NCBI RefSeq assembly: GCF_011752815.1
Contig: NZ_VWWV01000009.1
Location: 39,504 to 103,503 of the forward strand
Length of the DNA: 64,000 bases
Reading direction: 5' to 3'
Source: Enterobacter sp. Cy-643
Lineage (GTDB): Bacteria; Pseudomonadota; Gammaproteobacteria; Enterobacterales; Enterobacteriaceae
Shown here: positions 48,343 to 58,122 of the stretch, piece by piece
How the letters are laid out: each line of letters opens with the position of its first letter
Position numbering within the stretch: the stretch's first letter is position 1
Translations under genes and position numbers: made by a program
The notes under the pieces: model-generated
The model's input: the letters and a program-made list of their open reading frames with translations, nothing else
Databases searched by the model: none
What the model was told of the DNA's origin: nothing

Positions 48343-48891
48343 ATGAGCAAGCAACTCGCCGCACAGGTTCCCGTTAACCCAATTGTGTTGGGCAAGATGG
48401 GCTCCTCCTACGGTATTCGTGGTTGGCTCAGAGTGTTTTCCTCCACCGAAGACGCCGAAAGCATTTTTGACTACCAGCCCTGGTTTATCCAGCGCGGCGG
48501 TCAGTGGCAGCAAGTACAGCTGGAAAGCTGGAAGCACCACAATCAGGATCTGATCATCAAGCTGCAAGGCATTGACGATCGGGATGCTGCGAATCTGCTG
48601 ACCAATTGCGAAATTGTCGTGGATTCAACGCAACTGCCGGCTCTTGAAGCGGGTGACTATTACTGGAAAGACCTTATGGGCTGCCAGGTAGTGACCACTC
48701 AGGGGTATCAGCTCGGTAAAGTCATCGACATGATGGAAACCGGCTCGAATGACGTTCTCGTCATCAAGGCAAACCTGAAGGATGCATTTGGCATCAAGGA
48801 GCGGCTGGTTCCGTTCCTCGATGGGCAGGTTATCAAGAAAGTCGATCTCGCTACTCAAACGATTGAAGTAGATTGGGATCCTGGTTTTTAA
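48343..48891 (+). CDS. rimM: 16S rRNA processing protein RimM
   Basis: A 182-residue 30S maturation factor: N-terminal barrel ([20 protein letters not shown]) and C-terminal PRC barrel ([20 protein letters not shown]). It helps assemble the head of the 30S subunit by binding S19. It begins 18 bases after rpsP. MSKQL at 48343 was chosen by comparison with E. coli; a second ATG directly upstream (48340) and an earlier GTG are alternatives. Confidence 0.97.
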   Translation: MSKQLAAQVPVNPIVLGKMGSSYGIRGWLRVFSSTEDAESIFDYQPWFIQRGGQWQQVQLESWKHHNQDLIIKLQGIDDRDAANLLTNCEIVVDSTQLPALEAGDYYWKDLMGCQVVTTQGYQLGKVIDMMETGSNDVLVIKANLKDAFGIKERLVPFLDGQVIKKVDLATQTIEVDWDPGF

Positions 48892-48937
48892 ACCTCCGGA
48901 ATCATACGGTAGTCGCTAGCATAGTGGGGATTGGCTT

Positions 48938-49705
48938 GTGTTTATTGGTGTAGTTAGCCTGTTTCCTGAGATGTTCCGCGCAATTACCGATTACGGGGTA
49001 ACTGGCCGGGCAGTAAAAAATGGCCTGCTAAGCATTCAAAGCTGGAGTCCACGCGACTTCACCTATGACCGGCACCGTACCGTGGACGATCGTCCTTATG
49101 GCGGCGGACCGGGAATGCTGATGATGGTGAACCCTTTGCGGGAAGCCATCCACGCAGCGAAAGCAGCGGCAGGGGAAGGTGCTAAGGTTATCTATCTTTC
49201 ACCTCAGGGGCGCAAGCTTGATCAAGCGGGCGTCAGTGAACTGGCGGCAAACGAGAAGTTAATTCTGGTTTGTGGCCGTTACGAAGGGATCGATGAGCGC
49301 GTGATCCAAACCGAAATTGACGAAGAATGGTCAATCGGCGATTACGTTCTCAGCGGCGGTGAGCTGCCAGCGATGACGCTGATTGACTCAGTCTCCCGGT
49401 TCATTCCGGGTGTTTTGGGGCATGAAGCATCGGCAACCGAAGATTCGTTTGCCGAAGGGTTGCTGGATTGCCCTCACTATACCCGGCCTGAAGTGTTGGA
49501 TGGCATGGAGGTACCGGCGGTATTATTGTCGGGGAACCATGCGGAGATTCGCCGTTGGCGCCTGAAACAGTCGCTGGGCCGTACCTGGCTTAGAAGACCT
49601 GAACTTTTGGAAAACCTGGCTCTGACTGAAGAGCAAGCAAGGTTGCTGGCGGAGTTCAAAAAAGAGCATACGCAACAGCAACATAAACATGATGGGCAGG
49701 CGTAA
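48938..49705 (+). CDS. trmD: tRNA (guanine-37-N1)-methyltransferase TrmD
   Basis: A 255-residue SPOUT enzyme that forms m1G37 in tRNAs for Leu, Pro and Arg and so prevents +1 frameshifting. The trefoil-knot SAM site is in [14 protein letters not shown] and [24 protein letters not shown] lies near the N-terminus. The start is GTG (48938), as in E. coli. It sits third in the S16 operon. Confidence 0.98.
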   Translation: MFIGVVSLFPEMFRAITDYGVTGRAVKNGLLSIQSWSPRDFTYDRHRTVDDRPYGGGPGMLMMVNPLREAIHAAKAAAGEGAKVIYLSPQGRKLDQAGVSELAANEKLILVCGRYEGIDERVIQTEIDEEWSIGDYVLSGGELPAMTLIDSVSRFIPGVLGHEASATEDSFAEGLLDCPHYTRPEVLDGMEVPAVLLSGNHAEIRRWRLKQSLGRTWLRRPELLENLALTEEQARLLAEFKKEHTQQQHKHDGQA

Positions 49706-49715
49706 GCCCCCTAAA

Positions 49716-49836
49716 CCCCAAAATAGTTGGAGTTGCAGCAAGATGGCAAGCAAGTGAATCCCGATGAGCTTACTTCAGTAGGTGATTCGGGTGAAGGAGA
49801 GCAGCCAGCACAGATGCAGCTTCAAATATGACGGGG
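49716..49836. repeat. ERIC element between trmD and rplS
   Basis: Matches ERIC along its length: AAAATAGTTGGAGTTGCAG at the left, a central palindrome GAATCCCGATGAGCTTACTT facing AGTAGGTGATTCGGGT, and GATGCAGCTTCAAATATGAC at the right. It begins 11 bases after the trmD stop and ends 33 bases before rplS, so it is transcribed within the ribosomal protein operon. Confidence 0.92.
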
Positions 49837-49866
49837 AAATATCAGTTTACCCAGGATAAGAGATAA

Positions 49867-50217
<351 letters not shown>

Positions 50218-50242
50218 GATTCGCTCAGGCGACATCCAAATA

Positions 50243-50274
50243 AAAGGGCTGCCATCTGGCAGCCCTTTTTTATG
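50243..50274 (+). terminator. rplS terminator (first of two identical copies)
   Basis: Stem AAAGGGCTGCC / GGCAGCCCTTT with an ATCT loop and a T run. The whole 32-base segment recurs without change at 50400-50431. Confidence 0.95.
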
Positions 50275-50399
50275 GGGAAAATAAAGCATAGTGCGCTTGT
50301 AAAGGTCATCACTCTGGCTAAATAAAGGTGTGAGTTGTGTTTTATGATTTACCTCAAACAGTCGAAAACCACGCTTTTCGGCTGTTTGCCACCGGACTG
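50275..50399 (+). other. Insert between duplicated terminators: candidate small RNA or 18-codon ORF
   Basis: A 125-base segment with no homologue I recognise. It contains a strong hairpin at 50356-50387 (AAACAG and CGAAAA pairing with TTTTCG and CTGTTT). An 18-codon frame, MIYLKQSKTTLFGCLPPD, runs from 50344 to a TGA at 50400 that abuts the second terminator. A leaderless ribosome-binding site makes translation doubtful. A short RNA ending at the second terminator would be about 100 to 150 nt. Confidence 0.4.
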
Positions 50400-50431
50400 A
50401 AAGGGCTGCCATCTGGCAGCCCTTTTTTATG
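50400..50431. terminator. Second identical copy of the rplS terminator
   Basis: Exact 32-base repeat of 50243-50274. It ends whatever is transcribed from the 125-base insert and, on the other strand, can end the yfiR-dgcN-yfiB operon, whose last stop codon is at 50449. Confidence 0.9.
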
Positions 50432-50448
50432 CTCCAGATCTGTCTTGA

Positions 50449-50934
50449 TTATGGGGCGGTGATGACAACCGCGACGCGGCGGTTTTCCGCACGGCCTTCG
50501 CCGGTGTTGTTGCTGGCCACCGGGTATTTCTTACCTAGCCCTTGAGTTGTAAGATTACTGCGAGGGATGTGAGCGCCTTCAGCCCAGGCATCTGCCACAA
50601 TATTCGCTCGCTTGAGGGAGAGCTGTTCGTTGTAGCTGTCTTCACCGTAGTTATCGGTGTGGCCATCCATGCGGGCGTGTTTCAGGCCGGTCGCGGAAAG
50701 TTTGGCGGCCATGCTCTGGATGGTTTGGTAGCTTTCAGGCTGCAGCTTGTACTGGTTTTTACCGAACAGGATCTTGTCCGACAGCCCAAGTGACCAGCCG
50801 TCGTTTGACTCAGCGAAGCCGTATGAGCGCATCGCGGCAACCTGTTCAGGAGAGAACGTCGATGGCGGTGCCTGGCAGCCGGTTAACAGAAACGAGAAGA
50901 GGATTGCCGGTGCAAATAAGCGTGAAGCTTTCAT
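50449..50934 (-). CDS. yfiB: OmpA-family lipoprotein YfiB
   Basis: A 161-residue lipoprotein with lipobox LTGC (cysteine 20) and an OmpA-like peptidoglycan-binding domain (HARMDGHTDNYGEDSYNEQL; LSLKRANIVADAWAEGAHI; GRAENRRVAVVI). In Pseudomonas, YfiB sequesters the repressor YfiR at the outer membrane and so releases the cyclase YfiN. It overlaps dgcN by ATGA and is the last gene of the operon. Confidence 0.95.
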   Translation of the reverse strand: MKASRLFAPAILFSFLLTGCQAPPSTFSPEQVAAMRSYGFAESNDGWSLGLSDKILFGKNQYKLQPESYQTIQSMAAKLSATGLKHARMDGHTDNYGEDSYNEQLSLKRANIVADAWAEGAHIPRSNLTTQGLGKKYPVASNNTGEGRAENRRVAVVITAP

Positions 50935-52175
50935 AATGTATCTCTTTGGGGCGGTTTTATTAGCAACTCACGTTGCTTGTGTTTTTCTCTGTACATATTG
51001 CGGTCGGCCGTTTCCATCAGGCTTTCCGCTGAAGTGATATCTTTCGCGAGCGCAACGCCGATGCTTAGGGTCATGGTAACCCAGTGCTCGCCAGGTAAAC
51101 GGATCGGCTGCTCGACCATCTCTTTCAACTGTTCCAACACCGATGAGGCCTGTTCTTCGCTGTTCACAGAATGAAGCAGCATGGCAAATTCATCCCCCCC
51201 GAGTCGGAAGGTGAGATGCCGCGTGTTGGCAAACATCAGCAGCCGTTTGGCGACTTCGATAAGCACAGCATCTCCGGCCGCATGTCCCCAGGTATCGTTA
51301 ACAAATTTGAAGTTGTCACCGTCCATAAACAGCAAGGCGCTGCTCTGGAGTGTTTCGGGATCTGCAATCAGTTTATCCAGCGCGGTTCGGAAGGCTGCTC
51401 GGTTAGCCAGACCCGTGAGTGGATCCTGAAGGGCCGATTTCTGCAGCGAAGCATTTTTCATCTGAAGCTGTTTTTGCCATTCTTCCATCTCATCCAGCAG
51501 GCTGTTGAAGTCCTGGGCAAAAAGGTGGAACTCCTCAATTTTTTCCGGTGATACGCGGCGAGAAAAGTTACGGTTGCTACGAACGTCGTGGACAACGTCA
51601 GTAATATTCTGCAGCGCGGCATCAATATCGCGATGTAAATGGCGTGAAATGCCTAAGGCGATAACTGACGCGAGTAAAATACAGGCCGTCAGCACGCCTA
51701 ATGAGAGCCAGACAAACAACGTCACGGTAGCATCCGTGCCTATCAGCCGCATTTCACCGATAATTTTTCCGTTATGCCAGATAGGCTGCCTGATCGGATG
51801 AGGATATAGCCATCGGGTAACCAGGCCACTCACCATGTCATGCTGAGACGGCTTATCTGCCTGCCAATGCGTGAGCTCCTGACCATTAACATCTACCACC
51901 TTTGCGGCGGTGAATTGCCCTTGCTTGCCCAGCACGGCCAGGGTTTCATTGGCCGCGGTGCCATCACGGAAAACAACGGCGGCTTCCAGGCTGTGACTTA
52001 CAGTCACCGCCAGCAATTCGAGGTTTTTTTGCGCATACTGTTTTAGCGTCAGCATCGAAGCGACGGAAAGCAGCAGCCAGACAGCCAGCATGGCAATAAC
52101 CACGCTGATTATGCTGATTCTACGTAACGTTCCTTTAAACGTTGGACGTGACGGCGTAGTCAAATCCTTATTCAT
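50931..52175 (-). CDS. dgcN: Diguanylate cyclase DgcN (YfiN)
   Basis: A 414-residue cyclase with two transmembrane helices flanking a periplasmic CHASE8-type domain (about 50 to 145), a HAMP linker (ITDVVHDVRSNRNFSRRVSP) and a GGDEF domain (about 250 to 400) with an intact active site, RLGGDEFAMLL. It makes c-di-GMP from GTP, is held inactive by periplasmic YfiR, and in E. coli also moves to the division site under envelope stress. The start is MNKDLTTPSRPTFKGTLRRI; the longer frame to 52250 lies in yfiR. Output c-di-GMP could feed into bapA-type biofilm control. Confidence 0.94.
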   Translation of the reverse strand: MNKDLTTPSRPTFKGTLRRISIISVVIAMLAVWLLLSVASMLTLKQYAQKNLELLAVTVSHSLEAAVVFRDGTAANETLAVLGKQGQFTAAKVVDVNGQELTHWQADKPSQHDMVSGLVTRWLYPHPIRQPIWHNGKIIGEMRLIGTDATVTLFVWLSLGVLTACILLASVIALGISRHLHRDIDAALQNITDVVHDVRSNRNFSRRVSPEKIEEFHLFAQDFNSLLDEMEEWQKQLQMKNASLQKSALQDPLTGLANRAAFRTALDKLIADPETLQSSALLFMDGDNFKFVNDTWGHAAGDAVLIEVAKRLLMFANTRHLTFRLGGDEFAMLLHSVNSEEQASSVLEQLKEMVEQPIRLPGEHWVTMTLSIGVALAKDITSAESLMETADRNMYREKHKQRELLIKPPQRDTL

Positions 52176-52734
52176 GACTATTATTCCCTGGCCGAGCCAG
52201 CAGTAATACATCCGGACTAACCCTGACGCCGCTGCGGCTGAGGGCATCAAGGTTTACCGAAAAAGAAACTGCGTCATTATGAATATTCAGGCAGAAAGCA
52301 CTGCCAATTATGCATTGTGGGTTCTGCTCGGCAATTAACAATAAAGGCCGGGATTGATAACGTTCTATTAATTGCAACTGCTGTTGTGGTGACTCGTTAC
52401 CAAAATATATCCCGTCGCAGTTCGCTCGCAATGCCTCGTCTGATGACTGAACGAGGAGGGGTTGATATGAAATATCGCTATTTTTTGTGCTTAGCGTCGT
52501 AGCATAGGCTGCCGTTGAAAATATGCAGAGCTTTGGAAGCCCCTGTAGCTGAGGCCAGCGGGTGTAGCTGACAATCCCGGCCACAGTAGTGCGGACTTTG
52601 TCAGGCAGCACGGGGCTTGTTGCCTGTGCAGCTTGCATCCTGAATATCGTTAGCGCGAGGACGATAAACGTTAAAAATAACGTCAGCCCGCGGAGTTGAG
52701 ACGTGGTTTTCACGCGCCACCAGCCCAAAAGCAT
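52168..52734 (-). CDS. yfiR: Periplasmic repressor YfiR of the c-di-GMP module
   Basis: An up to 188-residue protein with an N-terminal signal (LRGLTLFLTFIVLALTIF) and the YfiR core (TTVAGIVSYTRWPQLQGLPK, GIYFGNESPQQQLQL, ENPQCIIGSAFCLNIHN, LDALSRSGVRVSPDVLLLAR). Cysteines in CIIGSAFC and earlier fit the disulphides of the family. It inhibits DgcN from the periplasm. A GTG at 52713 (VKTTSQ) is an alternative start. It is the first gene of yfiR-dgcN-yfiB and overlaps dgcN by 8 bases. Confidence 0.92.
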   Translation of the reverse strand: MLLGWWRVKTTSQLRGLTLFLTFIVLALTIFRMQAAQATSPVLPDKVRTTVAGIVSYTRWPQLQGLPKLCIFSTAAYATTLSTKNSDISYQPLLVQSSDEALRANCDGIYFGNESPQQQLQLIERYQSRPLLLIAEQNPQCIIGSAFCLNIHNDAVSFSVNLDALSRSGVRVSPDVLLLARPGNNSHE

Positions 52735-53178
52735 CCTGGCCGGTGAAGCCAGTCTTTATTATTTATGATGTTGCCTTTGAGCATATCACTCCCACGTATT
52801 TCCGTCATTCATTCCCTGGTGTGATGATATTCCTGATTATCCAAAATAATAACGAGAATAACCCTGGAATGATGGTGTAAATCGTTATCGGTTTCCCCAC
52901 GAAAAACACACGCGTGGGGGATAATATCAGCATAGAAGGTGGAATGAATTTTTACGCGCGCTTTTGTTTAGTCATGCAATTTTGGCCGTAAAATGTGCAT
53001 CCTTATGGCTTTTGTAATCTTTAATTTACGGATTTGACGAATCTATGCGGCATTTAATTGGTTGTGTAACGATTGATTTACGTATAATGGATTGCAATCT
53101 TTACTGTTGGCGGTTACAGTAAGGCCTCCTCTACGAGGAAACGACTATCGCAAACGAGCTAAATACAGGACAGACATC
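52735..53178. promoter_or_regulatory. aroF control region with TyrR boxes
   Basis: TyrR boxes fitting TGTAAA-N6-TTTACA lie at 53013-53030 (TGTAAT...TTTACG) and 53065-53082 (TGTAAC...TTTACG); a weaker one may lie at 52975-52992. A -10 TATAAT at 53083-53088 follows directly on the last box, so TyrR with tyrosine would block RNA polymerase. Further left (52895-52919) is a CCCCACG/CGTGGGG hairpin of unknown role; the rest to 52735 is the yfiR promoter side with nothing else visible. Confidence 0.8.
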
Positions 53179-54249
53179 ATGCAAAAAGACGCGCTTAACA
53201 ACGTTCATATCTCTGACGAACAGATACTCATCACGCCGGATCAGCTTAAAGCGGAATGTCCACTCACTGCGGCTCAGGAAGCGCAAATTGAGCAATCCCG
53301 TCTGACGATCTCCAATATTATTGCTGGCCGCGATCCGCGCCTGCTGGTTGTTTGTGGACCTTGCTCGATCCACGATCCGGAAGCTGCGATTGAATACGCT
53401 CGTCGTTTTAAAGCTCTGTCTGAACAAGTTAGCGATAGTCTGTACCTCGTAATGCGCGTTTATTTTGAAAAGCCTCGTACGACCGTGGGTTGGAAAGGGC
53501 TTATCAACGATCCGCATATGGATGGCTCGTTTGATGTGGAAGCAGGGCTGAAAATTGCGCGTCGCCTGCTGGTTGAATTGGTAAGCCTGGGGCTGCCGCT
53601 GGCGACCGAGGCCCTGGATCCCAATAGCCCTCAATACCTGGGCGATCTGTTTAGCTGGTCTGCAATTGGTGCGCGTACCACTGAATCCCAGACTCACCGC
53701 GAAATGGCTTCTGGCCTTTCTATGCCTGTTGGTTTTAAAAATGGCACTGACGGTAGCCTGGGCACGGCGATTAACGCGATGCGCGCCGCTGCAATGCCGC
53801 ACCGCTTCGTGGGCATTAACCAGGCAGGGCAGGTTTGCCTGTTGCAGACTCAGGGCAACCCGGATGGGCACGTGATTCTGCGCGGTGGTAAAGCGCCTAA
53901 CTATAGCCCGGCTGATGTTGCCCAGTGCGAAACAGAAATGCAGAAAGCCGGCCTGCGTCCGTCCTTGATGATCGATTGCAGCCATGGCAACTCAAATAAA
54001 GACTTCCGTCGCCAGCCGGGCGTGGCCGAATCCGCCATTGCCCAGATTAAAGATGGTAACCGCTCTATTATTGGCCTGATGATTGAAAGTAATATCCATG
54101 AAGGGAATCAATCATCAGAGCAGCCGCGCAGCGAAATGAAATACGGCGTGTCCGTTACCGATGCATGCATCGACTGGGAAACTACGGACAGCCTGCTGCG
54201 TGAGATCCACAAAGATCTGAGCGGCGTGCTGGCGGCTCGTCAGGCATAA
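53179..54249 (+). CDS. aroF: 3-deoxy-7-phosphoheptulonate synthase, tyrosine-sensitive AroF
   Basis: A 356-residue class I DAHP synthase that condenses PEP and erythrose 4-phosphate, the first step of aromatic biosynthesis. Core motifs [34 protein letters not shown] (shown in part) and [16 protein letters not shown] are intact. The N-terminus [15 protein letters not shown] marks the Tyr-sensitive isoenzyme. The ATG at 53179 matches E. coli; an upstream frame from 53092 lies in the promoter. It is cotranscribed with tyrA 10 bases downstream. Confidence 0.98.
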   Translation: MQKDALNNVHISDEQILITPDQLKAECPLTAAQEAQIEQSRLTISNIIAGRDPRLLVVCGPCSIHDPEAAIEYARRFKALSEQVSDSLYLVMRVYFEKPRTTVGWKGLINDPHMDGSFDVEAGLKIARRLLVELVSLGLPLATEALDPNSPQYLGDLFSWSAIGARTTESQTHREMASGLSMPVGFKNGTDGSLGTAINAMRAAAMPHRFVGINQAGQVCLLQTQGNPDGHVILRGGKAPNYSPADVAQCETEMQKAGLRPSLMIDCSHGNSNKDFRRQPGVAESAIAQIKDGNRSIIGLMIESNIHEGNQSSEQPRSEMKYGVSVTDACIDWETTDSLLREIHKDLSGVLAARQA

Positions 54250-54259
54250 GAGGTTTACT

Positions 54260-55381
54260 ATGGTGGCTGAATTGACCGCGCTGCGCGATCAAATCGACGA
54301 AGTAGATAAGGCACTACTGGATTTGCTGGCTAAGCGCCTGGAACTGGTAGCGGAAGTGGGTGAAGTAAAAAGTCGCTTCGGCTTGCCGATTTATGTGCCG
54401 GAGCGAGAAATCTCCATGCTGGCGTCTCGCCGCAAAGAGGCTGAAGCCCTGGGGGTTCCGCCGGATTTAATTGAAGACGTGCTGCGCCGCGTGATGCGCG
54501 AGTCGTACTCCAGCGAGAACGATAAGGGCTTTAAAACCCTGCATCCCGCGCTGCGTCCGGTGGTGATTGTTGGCGGCGGCGGGCAAATGGGGCGTCTGTT
54601 TGAAAAAATGCTGACGCTTTCCGGCTACCAGGTCCGTATTCTTGAAAAAGAAGACTGGAACAAAGCACCGGAGCTGCTGGCCGATGCGGGCATGGTGATT
54701 GTCAGCGTGCCGATTCATATCACCGAGCAGGTTATCGCTAAATTGCCTCCGCTGCCGGCGGACTGCATCCTGGTGGATTTAGCGTCGGTGAAGAATGGTC
54801 CGCTGCAGGCGATGCTTGCCGTACATACTGGCCCGGTACTTGGCCTGCACCCAATGTTTGGCCCGGACAGCGGCAGCCTGGCAAAGCAGGTTGTGGTCTA
54901 CTGTGATGGCCGTCAGCCAGAAGCTTACCAGTGGCTGCTGGAACAGATTCAGGTCTGGGGTGCGCGTTTGCACCGCTCCAGCGCGGTTGAGCATGACCAG
55001 AACATGGCGTTTATTCAGGCGCTGCGCCACTTCGCGACATTCGCATATGGCCTGCATCTGGCTGAAGAAAATGTGCAGCTTGAGCAGCTGTTGGCGCTGT
55101 CTTCGCCGATCTACCGCCTGGAGCTGGCGATGGTGGGCCGGCTGTTCGCTCAGGATCCACAGCTTTATGCCGACATAATCATGTCTTCGGAAAGTAACCT
55201 GGCGCTGATTAAGCGCTATTACAAACGGTTCGGCGAGGCGATAGGCCTGCTGGAACACGGCGACAAACAGGCGTTTATCGACAGCTTCCGGAAAGTGGAG
55301 CACTGGTTCGGGGATTACGCGCAGCGTTTCCAGAATGAGAGCCGCGTTCTGCTACGGCAGGCAAATGATAACCGTCAGTAA
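54260..55381 (+). CDS. tyrA: Bifunctional chorismate mutase / prephenate dehydrogenase TyrA
   Basis: A 373-residue fusion: chorismate mutase helices in residues 1 to about 90 ([20 protein letters not shown]) and an NAD-dependent prephenate dehydrogenase (from about 98; [18 protein letters not shown] nucleotide-binding loop; [34 protein letters not shown] active-site region). It makes 4-hydroxyphenylpyruvate for tyrosine and is inhibited by tyrosine. It forms an operon with aroF under TyrR. Confidence 0.98.
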   Translation: MVAELTALRDQIDEVDKALLDLLAKRLELVAEVGEVKSRFGLPIYVPEREISMLASRRKEAEALGVPPDLIEDVLRRVMRESYSSENDKGFKTLHPALRPVVIVGGGGQMGRLFEKMLTLSGYQVRILEKEDWNKAPELLADAGMVIVSVPIHITEQVIAKLPPLPADCILVDLASVKNGPLQAMLAVHTGPVLGLHPMFGPDSGSLAKQVVVYCDGRQPEAYQWLLEQIQVWGARLHRSSAVEHDQNMAFIQALRHFATFAYGLHLAEENVQLEQLLALSSPIYRLELAMVGRLFAQDPQLYADIIMSSESNLALIKRYYKRFGEAIGLLEHGDKQAFIDSFRKVEHWFGDYAQRFQNESRVLLRQANDNRQ

Positions 55382-55403
55382 GTGCCAAAAGGTCTTATAA
55401 TCA

Positions 55404-55438
55404 AAAGCCAGTGGGAGTTTGCCCGCTGGCTTTTTTGT
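55404..55438 (+). terminator. aroF-tyrA terminator
   Basis: AAAGCCAGTGGG pairs with CCCGCTGGCTTT around a short loop and is followed by a T run. It lies 22 bases after tyrA and just before the lactonase gene. Confidence 0.9.
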
Positions 55439-55458
55439 TTGTCAAAAGGATCCCTGAA

Positions 55459-56331
55459 ATGGCTGAGCCGCAGCTGCTGTTCGACTATACCGGTCACTTA
55501 CCCGAATGCCCTACGTGGAGCGCAGAAGAAGGTAGCCTCTACTGGACGGATATTCTTGAGAATGAAATCCACCGCTACCATCTGGCCAGCGGCAAACATG
55601 ACGTTATTCAGTTTTCTGAAGAGGTAGGCTGTTTTGCCTTGCGCGAATCCGGCGGATTTATTGTGGCGATGCGCAGCGGTATCTGGCTTACCAATCAAAC
55701 CGGGCTGATTGTGGGCAAAGTTTGCGATAATCCGAGTAACCCGGATTTAGCACGTTTCAACGACGGGGGCACCGACAGGCTGGGGCGTTTTTATGCCGGT
55801 ACATTCTGGGGCCCGGGTGATTACAATGGGGCGCTACTTTGCCGGGTGGATAACGATCTGACGCCGCATGTGATTCAGCACGATATCCATGGCGCAAATG
55901 GCCTGGCATTTAGCCCGGACGGTAAATGGATGTACACCTCAGACACGCCCAATGCCGTGATTTACCGGACGCCGCTGGATGTACAAGGCGAGCCCGGCCG
56001 ACGTGAAGTCTTCAGGCGATTTGCCGAAGGTGAGGGCATTCCGGATGGCGCGGCGATGGATTGCGAAGGCTATTACTGGACGGCGTTGTTTGATGGCTAC
56101 CGCATAGCGCGTATTTCTCCGCAGGGTGAGATTGTGGAAGAGCATCGTTTGCCTGTGCGTTGCCCGACGATGGTTTGTTTTGGCGGCGACGATATGAAAA
56201 CGCTGTTTATTACAACGACCAGAGAAAACATGGACGAAGATGAGGTGGCCCGATTACCGCTTTCCGGGGCGCTTTTCACCCTCCGCGTTGCGGTGGCCGG
56301 AATGGAAAAACTGAAGTTTCGGGAAGAGTGA
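55459..56331 (+). CDS. SMP-30/gluconolactonase/LRE family protein
   Basis: A 290-residue six-bladed propeller protein: HLPECPTWSAEEGSLYWTDI at the start (metal-binding Glu), ARFNDGGTDRLGRFYAGTF (Asn/Asp metal ligands), HGANGLAFSPDGKWMYTSDT, and IPDGAAMDCEGYYWTALFDG carrying the catalytic Asp. Family members hydrolyse sugar lactones using a divalent metal. The start at 55459 has AAAAGGA upstream; it lies after the tyrA terminator, and its promoter is not evident. E. coli K-12 as I recall it has no gene between tyrA and pheA, so this is an insertion in that core block. Confidence 0.9.
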   Translation: MAEPQLLFDYTGHLPECPTWSAEEGSLYWTDILENEIHRYHLASGKHDVIQFSEEVGCFALRESGGFIVAMRSGIWLTNQTGLIVGKVCDNPSNPDLARFNDGGTDRLGRFYAGTFWGPGDYNGALLCRVDNDLTPHVIQHDIHGANGLAFSPDGKWMYTSDTPNAVIYRTPLDVQGEPGRREVFRRFAEGEGIPDGAAMDCEGYYWTALFDGYRIARISPQGEIVEEHRLPVRCPTMVCFGGDDMKTLFITTTRENMDEDEVARLPLSGALFTLRVAVAGMEKLKFREE

Positions 56332-56337
56332 TGTATC

Positions 56338-56359
56338 CAGCCCGGTTTCCGCCGGGCTG
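56338..56359. terminator. Hairpin between the lactonase gene and pheA
   Basis: CAGCCCGG / CCGGGCTG with a six-base loop between two convergent genes. No strong T run, so termination efficiency is uncertain. Confidence 0.6.
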
Positions 56360-56368
56360 AGCGTATTA

Positions 56369-57529
56369 TCAGGCCGGGTCGACCGGCACCACGTTTTCGC
56401 TTGGGTAGCTGCCGAGCACTTTCAGAGAACGGGTGATTTCCCCCAACTCGCGCAGCGCCTTACGCATGCTCTCATCTTTCAGGTTTGCCTGAATATCCAG
56501 ATAGAACATCTCTTCCCACGGGTTACCGTTGATTGGGCGTGATTCCAGCTTAGTCATTATCAGGTTGTGATTGCGTAATACCAGCAGCGCTTCTACCAGG
56601 GCACCGGCCTGCTGGCCAGTCGCCATCAGCAATGTGGTTTTTGCGGGTACCTGGTCGGACACTTCGACAGCCTTACGTGCCAGCACAATAAAGCGGGTGA
56701 TGTTTTGGGTCTGGTTCGCGAGATTACGTTCCAGCACCTGCAGGCCATAAAGTGCGCCGCCGGCTTCGCTGCCCAAAGCGGCAACGTGAGGAGAGTTGGC
56801 CTGAGCGACTTTTTCCATCGCGGCAGAGGTACTTTCGGTGTATTCAATTTTCCAGTGTGGATAGCGATTAATGAACTGGCTGCACTGCTGGAAAGGTTGA
56901 GGATGACTATAAACCGTTTGGATTTGCTCGAGATCGGTGGAGCCGGAAACCAGTACACAGTGGTCAATCGGTACGGTCATTTCGGCCACGATCGACAGGC
57001 TGGTGTGCTGCAGAAGATCGTAGACGTCGTTAATGGCTCCCGAACTTGTGTTTTCAATCGGCACTACGGCGTAATCGGCCTGGCCGGTTTCCACCTGATT
57101 AAAGATGTCGTGGAATTTGGCACAGCCGCTTTCGATGAACTGCTCAAAATGACGCGCGGCATACTGGCGCGCAGCAAGGTGAGAATACGAACCTTTAGGG
57201 CCCAGGAACGCAATGCGAGCTGAATGTGGATTCGTTTTGTTGAGATGTTGCTGCAGCAGCGTTTGCTGGGTCAGAACGGAGTCTTCTATGATGAGCTGGA
57301 ACAGGCGAGTAATGTAATGGGCATCGAGATGGTGGCCTTTACCGAGGGTAATCAGGCGTTCCAGCAAGTCTCTTTCACGATCGATATCACGTACCGGGCG
57401 GTGAGAAGCGAGTTTTGCTTTGCCAACTTCAACCGCCAGCAGGCGGCGCTCTGCCAGCAGGGCTAACAGCTTTTCATCCAGCGCGCTGATTTTATCGCGC
57501 AGGGCCAGCAACGGATTAATTTCGGTCAT
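56369..57529 (-). CDS. pheA: Bifunctional chorismate mutase / prephenate dehydratase PheA
   Basis: A 386-residue enzyme, same length as E. coli. Chorismate mutase (1 to about 95; [20 protein letters not shown]), prephenate dehydratase (about 105 to 285; [20 protein letters not shown] and [19 protein letters not shown]) and a C-terminal ACT regulatory domain with [20 protein letters not shown] and ESRP motifs that bind phenylalanine. It makes phenylpyruvate for phenylalanine. The start at 57529 follows the attenuator; the longer frame to 57607 runs through it and is rejected. Expression is set by the pheL leader. Confidence 0.98.
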   Translation of the reverse strand: MTEINPLLALRDKISALDEKLLALLAERRLLAVEVGKAKLASHRPVRDIDRERDLLERLITLGKGHHLDAHYITRLFQLIIEDSVLTQQTLLQQHLNKTNPHSARIAFLGPKGSYSHLAARQYAARHFEQFIESGCAKFHDIFNQVETGQADYAVVPIENTSSGAINDVYDLLQHTSLSIVAEMTVPIDHCVLVSGSTDLEQIQTVYSHPQPFQQCSQFINRYPHWKIEYTESTSAAMEKVAQANSPHVAALGSEAGGALYGLQVLERNLANQTQNITRFIVLARKAVEVSDQVPAKTTLLMATGQQAGALVEALLVLRNHNLIMTKLESRPINGNPWEEMFYLDIQANLKDESMRKALRELGEITRSLKVLGSYPSENVVPVDPA

Positions 57530-57552
57530 AACGCTACCTTTTCGGTGTCCAT

Positions 57553-57582
57553 AAAAAAAGCCTCCCGGTTGGGAGGCTTGTT
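57553..57582 (-). terminator. pheA attenuator terminator
   Basis: On the minus strand AAGCCTCCC pairs with GGGAGGCTT, followed by a run of T, 24 bases before the pheA start. It is the terminator arm of the leader; ribosome stalling at the Phe codons of pheL would favour the antiterminator. Confidence 0.93.
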
Positions 57583-57626
57583 TGTTCGTCTTCGCATTCT
57601 TTATCACACGACGAATTGCCTCCCAG

Positions 57627-57674
57627 TCAGGGGAAGGTAAAAAAGAATGCGAAGAAGAACGGGAAAAGTTTCAT
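57627..57674 (-). CDS. pheL: pheA leader peptide
   Basis: A 15-codon frame reading [15 protein letters not shown] with eight... counted directly: Phe at positions 4, 6, 7, 8, 10, 11, 12 and 14, so eight of fifteen residues are phenylalanine. E. coli PheL is [15 protein letters not shown] with seven. Low charged tRNA-Phe stalls the ribosome here and allows transcription of pheA. An AGGAAACC ribosome-binding site lies just upstream. Confidence 0.95.
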   Translation of the reverse strand: MKLFPFFFAFFFTFP

Positions 57675-57732
57675 GTCAGGTTTCCTGAGGAATCTGATAG
57701 GTAAAGTACCTGCTCTGTTTTCGTTCTGTCAA

Positions 57733-57756
57733 TAAAAAACGCGCCCGGAGGCGCGT
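57733..57756 (-). terminator. raiA terminator
   Basis: ACGCGCC / GGCGCGT stem with a CGGA loop and, on the minus strand, a run of six T. It lies 28 bases after the raiA stop. Confidence 0.88.
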
Positions 57757-57783
57757 TGGGTCATGTGGAAGGAGAGTTAACTG

Positions 57784-58122
57784 CTACTCTTCGTCTGCTT
57801 CTGCGAAGGACACGTCTTTCACTGAACCTGCTGCGCGACGTGCTTCACCTTTGTGTTGCACTTTATTTAACTGCCGCTCCAGTTTGTTGATCAAGTCGTT
57901 GATAGCCGTATACATATCTTCATGTCTGGCACTGGCTACGAGGTGCCCATTTGGTGTGTTTATCGTGGCATCAGCCACAAAGCCTTGAGGTTCTTTGGAC
58001 AAGATAATATGTGGATTTATAAGATGAGTTTGCCACTTGTCCAGTTTGCTGAGACGGTCGGCGACATGCTGGCGAATAGCTGGGGTGATTTCCATTTGCT
58101 TGCTGGTAATGTTCATTGTCAT
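57784..58122 (-). CDS. raiA: Ribosome-associated inhibitor RaiA
   Basis: A 112-residue short-form hibernation factor ([58 protein letters not shown]). It binds between 30S and 50S in stationary phase or cold shock, stabilises 70S and blocks translation. The acidic C-terminus (FAEADEE) is shorter by a residue than that of E. coli. Located between pheA and bamD as in E. coli. Confidence 0.97.
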   Translation of the reverse strand: MTMNITSKQMEITPAIRQHVADRLSKLDKWQTHLINPHIILSKEPQGFVADATINTPNGHLVASARHEDMYTAINDLINKLERQLNKVQHKGEARRAAGSVKDVSFAEADEE

